Source: Tumebacillus avium (GTDB taxonomy: Bacteria > Bacillota > Bacilli > Tumebacillales > Tumebacillaceae). Taken from it: DNA of 64,000 nucleotides. Below the pieces are notes generated by a model, which saw nothing but the letters and a program-made list of their open reading frames with translations, was not told the DNA's origin and did not search any database. Of this stretch, positions 60,216 through 64,000 are shown piece by piece; the first letter of the stretch is position 1, and the number at the start of each line of letters is the position of its first letter. Where the stretch lies: the NCBI RefSeq assembly GCF_002162355.1, contig NZ_CP021434.1, positions 2,022,501-2,086,500 on the forward strand. The letters are read 5' to 3'. A program made the translations under genes and the position numbers.

Positions 60216-61563
60216 CTCGGTTCGCCTCCTCCCGAATTTTGCGGAATGAGACGGCGCGTGTTTGACGTTCTTTCCTGACTTGATTCTTCTTCTCCGCAGC
60301 GTCCAGTAACCGTGAACCTTCGACTGTAAGCAGTTCAATTGACGACGGGATAGAGGGGCGTTTTCCTGCCCATTCACCGATAATCAGTTCTTTCGCCTGC
60401 CACGGTGTATGGCTGCCATACTCAATTGTAATCGTTGAGATGTCACGCGGGTCGTAGACGACTTCAACCTTATGCCCAATGAAAGAAAGCCCGACCTCGT
60501 ATTTCTTCCCCATAAAACTGATACAGCCAGCTTTGTCCACTTTTCGCGTTTCGCTGTGTAAAAACGCATCCGCAATGAGAGATTCTTCGGCAAGTCGGAG
60601 CGGCGACGAGTCGCTTCGAAACGCCACCTGCGGGCTAGAGTTGTCATCGAGTGCGGAATGGGGTTTGGTCTGGTAACATTCGGTGAGCCAAACTTGGAAT
60701 AACAGATTGAGCTGGTCGAGTGTCTGGGGCTTTTCAAGCGCAGCTTCCGCTAGGAAACTGTCTATTACCCGGTTGAAACGCTCGATTTTCCCTTTGGATT
60801 CGGCTGCATACGGTCTCGTAAAGCGAAGACGTATGCCAAGTTTGGCACAGGTACGAGTCATACTTTTGGTTCGAAATTGCTTGCCGTTATCAAAGTAGAC
60901 AGAATCAGGTACGCCATTTGTTTGAATCGCGTAACGGAAACAGTCTTCCACAATCGTTTGATCGAGTGTTGGGTAAAAAGCCGCATGCAACACGTAACGA
61001 GTTGCATCGTCGATGAACGCAACAAGATAGACTTGCTTGTTGGCTCCGCCTTCACCAATCGGTAGATAAGGCCCGAATTTGATATCAGCTTGCCACAGTT
61101 GGTTACGCTGTTTGTGTTGAAAGCGTCTGGCCGCAAGGCCAGAGGTTGAGTATAGTCGCATGTGGCGAGTACTGTAGCCACGCTCCATCAATTTTTCCTG
61201 CAAGGTGCTGCGCTTGATCTTACCAGGCTTCGCCAAGCCTTCCCACTCCAAGATCTGAATGATCTGCGCGACACTACGGCTGGGAACCTCTCGGCGAAGC
61301 AGTATCGCTTGCTCGAGGAGATTGGGCGTGATAGCTTCGGCTGTTTGCCGCTGACTTTTTCTTTTAGGTCGAAGTCCTGCGAACCCTTCGGTTCGATAGG
61401 CAGACAGATAGCGGCGGAGGGTTCGCTCGGATAATCCGGTTTGCTCACAAATGGCTTTCTTCAGTTCTTTGGCTTTTCCAGGGTCAATCCCTTGGGCTAC
61501 AAGAGGAGAGATCAGTTGCATTCTTTCAACGGCGATTTCTTCCGCCTTTTTTTCACTATTCAT
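60208..61563 (-). CDS. DDE transposase (Mu/TnsB-like, rve core)
   Basis: A 451-aa transposase. HTH domains are at the N-terminus (LSERTLRRYLSAYRTEGFAGL). The integrase core has D160 (WQADIKF), D225 (VYFDNGKQF) and E261 (KGKIERFNR), a DD35E spacing. The C-terminal beta-barrel follows (KKYEVGLSFIGHKVEVVYDP). It acts on the TGT/ACA ends. Co-transcribed with the ATPase. No truncation seen. Confidence 0.9.
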   Translation of the reverse strand: MNSEKKAEEIAVERMQLISPLVAQGIDPGKAKELKKAICEQTGLSERTLRRYLSAYRTEGFAGLRPKRKSQRQTAEAITPNLLEQAILLRREVPSRSVAQIIQILEWEGLAKPGKIKRSTLQEKLMERGYSTRHMRLYSTSGLAARRFQHKQRNQLWQADIKFGPYLPIGEGGANKQVYLVAFIDDATRYVLHAAFYPTLDQTIVEDCFRYAIQTNGVPDSVYFDNGKQFRTKSMTRTCAKLGIRLRFTRPYAAESKGKIERFNRVIDSFLAEAALEKPQTLDQLNLLFQVWLTECYQTKPHSALDDNSSPQVAFRSDSSPLRLAEESLIADAFLHSETRKVDKAGCISFMGKKYEVGLSFIGHKVEVVYDPRDISTITIEYGSHTPWQAKELIIGEWAGKRPSIPSSIELLTVEGSRLLDAAEKKNQVRKERQTRAVSFRKIREEANRDV

Positions 61564-61607
61564 AGGAATCTACAGTCCTTTCCAATAGGATGTAGATTCA
61601 CGATACA

Positions 61608-62078
61608 TCAAGGGACAGCGGACAAGAAGGCAAAACGGGTATGTACCCATAATTGAGAATGAACGATGGGTCGGACAAGTCTCGCCAGCCATCCGACTCC
61701 TTGTCCAACATAATGTCCGATCCTTTGGAGTGCAGACGGTGAAGATACGGACAATGGCTCCACCGGATTTCCTGTACGCGCCGCTATCGTTGATAAACAA
61801 TTCACCCAGTACTGCCAACACTTCTTGAACCAAACGTGCCAGCGATGCAAGGTTGAGTCATCTGCAGCTACGCCTACGGACTGTCCATGTGACAAAACTG
61901 ATTCGAGGCATTCAGCTTCGTAATGTTTGTTAGGAACGAGCAAGTCCGGCAATTCATGATGGATCTTCTTGCAACACTTGCAACGCAGACGACGAATGAT
62001 GTAGGTGATTCGTTCACCGGTTGGCTTACGCCCAATACGACTTCGGCTTCCGATAACAAACAGATCTTGCTCACACAA
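61608..62078 (-). CDS. DUF6431-like transposon-associated protein
   Basis: About 156 aa. The N-terminus DLFVIGSRSRIG...RRLRCKCCKKIHHELPDLLVP resembles the zinc-binding N-region of DUF6431 proteins that accompany similar transposons. The frame extends upstream with CPLC, forming a likely CxxC, but no canonical start lies there; the TTG at 62078 is the nearest. The true start is uncertain and the gene may be slightly damaged. Confidence 0.6.
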   Translation of the reverse strand: MCEQDLFVIGSRSRIGRKPTGERITYIIRRLRCKCCKKIHHELPDLLVPNKHYEAECLESVLSHGQSVGVAADDSTLHRWHVWFKKCWQYWVNCLSTIAARTGNPVEPLSVSSPSALQRIGHYVGQGVGWLARLVRPIVHSQLWVHTRFAFLSAVP

Positions 62079-62247
62079 AGGGCAAAAATGTTGCTCTGCA
62101 CTCCTTACGAAAAAAGTTCTCTATTTTTTTCGAGCTGATAATTTGATATACTAATCATGCTATTTTTGGGGGACGACTCTGGTGCAACTGTTCGAGCAGT
62201 GGCACGTCATACAGAGGCGTCCTTTTCCTTTGTAAGATATGTATGGT

Positions 62248-62275
62248 GGTCATTATATCCGTCAACCATTGGACA
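62248..62275 (-). repeat. Subterminal transposase-binding repeat, right end
   Basis: The inverted copy of the left repeat (TGTCCAA-4-TGACGGA-4-ATGACC on the minus strand), ending 43 nt from the right terminus. Confidence 0.7.
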
Positions 62276-62318
62276 GGCAACAGCGTCAGCTTTTGGTCAT
62301 TTTCAATCGGCTGTAACA

Positions 62319-62324
62319 CCATGG
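62319..62324 (+). repeat. Target-site duplication, right copy (CCATGG)
   Basis: Matches the left copy at 59299-59304. Confidence 0.7.
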
Positions 62325-64000
62325 TTCAAGAAAAGGGCTATATTACTGTGGGGATTAATGTTACGTACTGTGCGCAGCTTCCCTTCGCTTTGTATATTGG
62401 ACGAAAAATACGCGAAGCGTTCCCGGAGATGATGATCTTGTATGGAGGGACAGAGGTATCGGATGTCTGGAAATATCTATCGGATAGATCTAAATTCTTT
62501 GATATTTTTGATGCATCTGATGCGTGTGTTATCGGTGAGGGAGAAGCGGCATTTACGAGTTTGCTTGAAATGATTGAGGTGGATTCAAAGTTTTCTCCCA
62601 TTTCTAATACTGTGTTTCATCCTAAGTACAACTTATCGGTTCCCGACCAACTTATACAATATCAATCCCTCCAAGACACTCCGACTCCTGATTTCAGTAA
62701 GCTGAATTGGAATTTATATTTGTCACCCCACCCCTATATCTACTATTCGCCTTCCCGTGGCTGTTATTGGAATAAATGTACCTTCTGTGACTATGGTTTG
62801 AACTTCGATTCGCCGACAAGCCCGTGGCGACAGCGTCCCCTTGAGAAAATCATCGAAGACCTTCGTGAACTTTCCAAGCAATTTAAACATATCTACTTTT
62901 CTGTCGATGTGCTTGCTCCAGCTATGCTTTTGCAATTAGCAGAACGATTAGTTGAGGAGAAAATCGATATTCGATGGGGGGCGGAAATTCGTTTAGAGCA
63001 GTACTGGTCGCTTGAGAGATGTCAATTGTTAAAGGCAAGTGGTTGTACTGACATTTCGGTTGGGTTTGAATCAGGAAATCAACGCATCTTGAACCTGATC
63101 AATAAGGGGACACAAGTGACACGGATTCAAGAAACCATTCAGAATTTCCATGATGCCGGCATTGGCGTTCAAGTGATGGGGTTCACTGGATTTCCGACCG
63201 AGAGCTTGGAAGATGGATTGGAATCGGTTCGCTTTCTTCATGAGCACCTTGATTCGTGGACTTTCGGAGGATTGGGGACATTTGTGTTGACTCCTGGGGC
63301 GATTGTTGCAAAAGAACCGTCAAGATTTGATATCTATAACGTCACCCCATATCAGGGCGAGGATATCGTGCGACAACTTTATTATGACAACCCAACCGGA
63401 TTGAGCGAGTCAGATAAAAAGATAGTAGAAGAGGAGAAAAAGAAGCTGGTCAAAAATCATTTTGCCCGTCCTTGGGTAGGCGGTATCGACACAGGACATA
63501 CCATGTTCTACCACGACCGTTATGGGCGACAGGTAGTCTCGATTATACATAAGGACGAGCAGATAAAAGATACTCAAGCGAGATACCGCTTGAACGGAGT
63601 TATTGCAGCAGACCTTATTTCGTTCCCAGTTCACTGTTTGTTTCGTGAAGGTGATTTAGACCAACTTCATGAGCAATTCAACCGCGAACAAAAAGGACTG
63701 CATCATCATGAAATTAAAAACTTACTTGCTGAGCGTGTAGTGAAACGAGCAGAGACGTCAATAGAACGGCGCAGATATTTCATCAAAAATGATGGTAACG
63801 TATATCCGTTTCCTGAAGCGATGATAGACTTCTTATCCTTTTTTGCAAATGGCAGCACACTAAGCAATTTGCTGGAGGCAGTTACCGAAGAAGAGAGAAC
63901 GTTCTATGCGGAGCTTTGGGAATTTAGTATCTCTAAGCATTTCATTCGCCAAATGCAAGATAAAAATGAACAGCCTCATGTCGAGCGGGAACGAACATGC
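62325..64000 (+). pseudogene. B12-type radical SAM protein, 3' part (continues past window)
   Basis: Joined to the 5' part, the sequence reads LLPMVQEKGYITVGINVTY without a break. The remainder of the cobalamin-binding-like domain (MILYGGTEVSDVWKYL, IGEGEAAFTSLLEM) is followed by the radical SAM cluster motif SRGCYWNKCTFCDYG (C-x4-C-x2-C) and the barrel (DISVGFESGNQRIL, GFTGFPTES). The C-terminal part is open to the right edge. Similar in layout to RiPP-maturing B12 radical SAM enzymes. Confidence 0.75.

Larger units (their letters stand above)
59305..62318 (-). mobile_element. Three-gene TGT/ACA transposon (DDE transposase, AAA ATPase, DUF6431)
   Basis: A 3,014-bp element. Ends are TGTTAC (59305) and GTAACA (62318). 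Each end carries TGTCCAAnnnnTGACGGA, then nnnnATGACC, beginning exactly 43 nt from the terminus (59348-59375 and, inverted, 62248-62275). CCATGG flanks both sides. TGT/ACA ends, subterminal repeats and a TnsB/TnsC-like pair are typical of Mu/Tn7/Tn552-type elements. Excision with one CCATGG exactly rejoins the radical SAM frame. Confidence 0.85.

Noticed and set aside
1..64000. CRISPR array, tRNA or rRNA genes
   Set aside because: No regularly spaced repeats and no recognisable tRNA cloverleaf or rRNA sequence seen by eye.

Overview
The window looks like chromosomal DNA of a GC-rich, endospore-forming-type member of the Bacillales. Strong AGGAGG-type ribosome-binding sites, frequent GTG/TTG starts, sigma-A promoters, a T-box, a yybP-ykoY leader, and the B. 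subtilis-like order acpS-ydcC-alr-ndoAI-ndoA all support this. A Tumebacillus/Alicyclobacillaceae host is my guess from overall gene style, not a demonstrated fact. No rRNA, tRNA or CRISPR array was seen.

Layout. 1-7.5 kb: MFS transporter (cut by the left edge), PrsA-like foldase, YdjM-like membrane protein, three XRE-type regulators (two of them divergent HTH-TPR proteins) and a small membrane protein. 7.7-15.5 kb: an aromatic amino-acid degradation block. It holds an EthD-like protein, PaaG-like isomerase, a solitary PaaA-like di-iron protein, DUF1858, PaaH-like dehydrogenase, a catalytically degenerate PaaH paralogue, thiolase, aldehyde dehydrogenase and then a probable phenylalanine dehydrogenase. 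16.2-21 kb: a complete 2-oxoacid dehydrogenase operon (E1alpha, E1beta, E2, E3). Read together these could carry phenylalanine through phenylpyruvate to phenylacetyl-CoA and on to central metabolism (inference).

21-32.6 kb: MFS/methyltransferase pair, GNAT, an AT-richer defence-like insert (a PD-(D/E)XK-like protein, a candidate small RNA and an Abi_2/HEPN protein), CAT-like protein, a RibD_C remnant, ferritin-like protein, kinase-like protein, and manganese export (MntP, and TerC behind a Mn riboswitch). 32.6-41 kb: a ykkC-class leader driving a three-gene ABC exporter, a second ABC exporter, a frameshifted arylamine N-acetyltransferase, a DUF2339 protein, a thioesterase and AcpS. 41-51.7 kb: housekeeping genes including ydcC, alr, the ndoAI-ndoA (MazEF) toxin-antitoxin pair, T-box-alaS, a sporulation-type histidine kinase, and mqnB-mqnD. 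A small secreted protein with five VIIRG-like repeats also lies here.

51.7-64 kb is the accessory end: a DUF1284-CHY fusion, an ABC exporter with degenerate copies of its tail scattered downstream, VanZ, an AbrB/RelE-type pair, a divergent XRE pair around three matching operators, and a RiPP-like locus. That locus has a 28-residue candidate precursor followed by a B12-type radical SAM gene. The radical SAM gene carries an in-frame TAA and is split by a 3,014-bp three-gene transposon with TGT...ACA ends. Removing the transposon and one copy of CCATGG restores the frame across the junction. The gene runs off the right edge.
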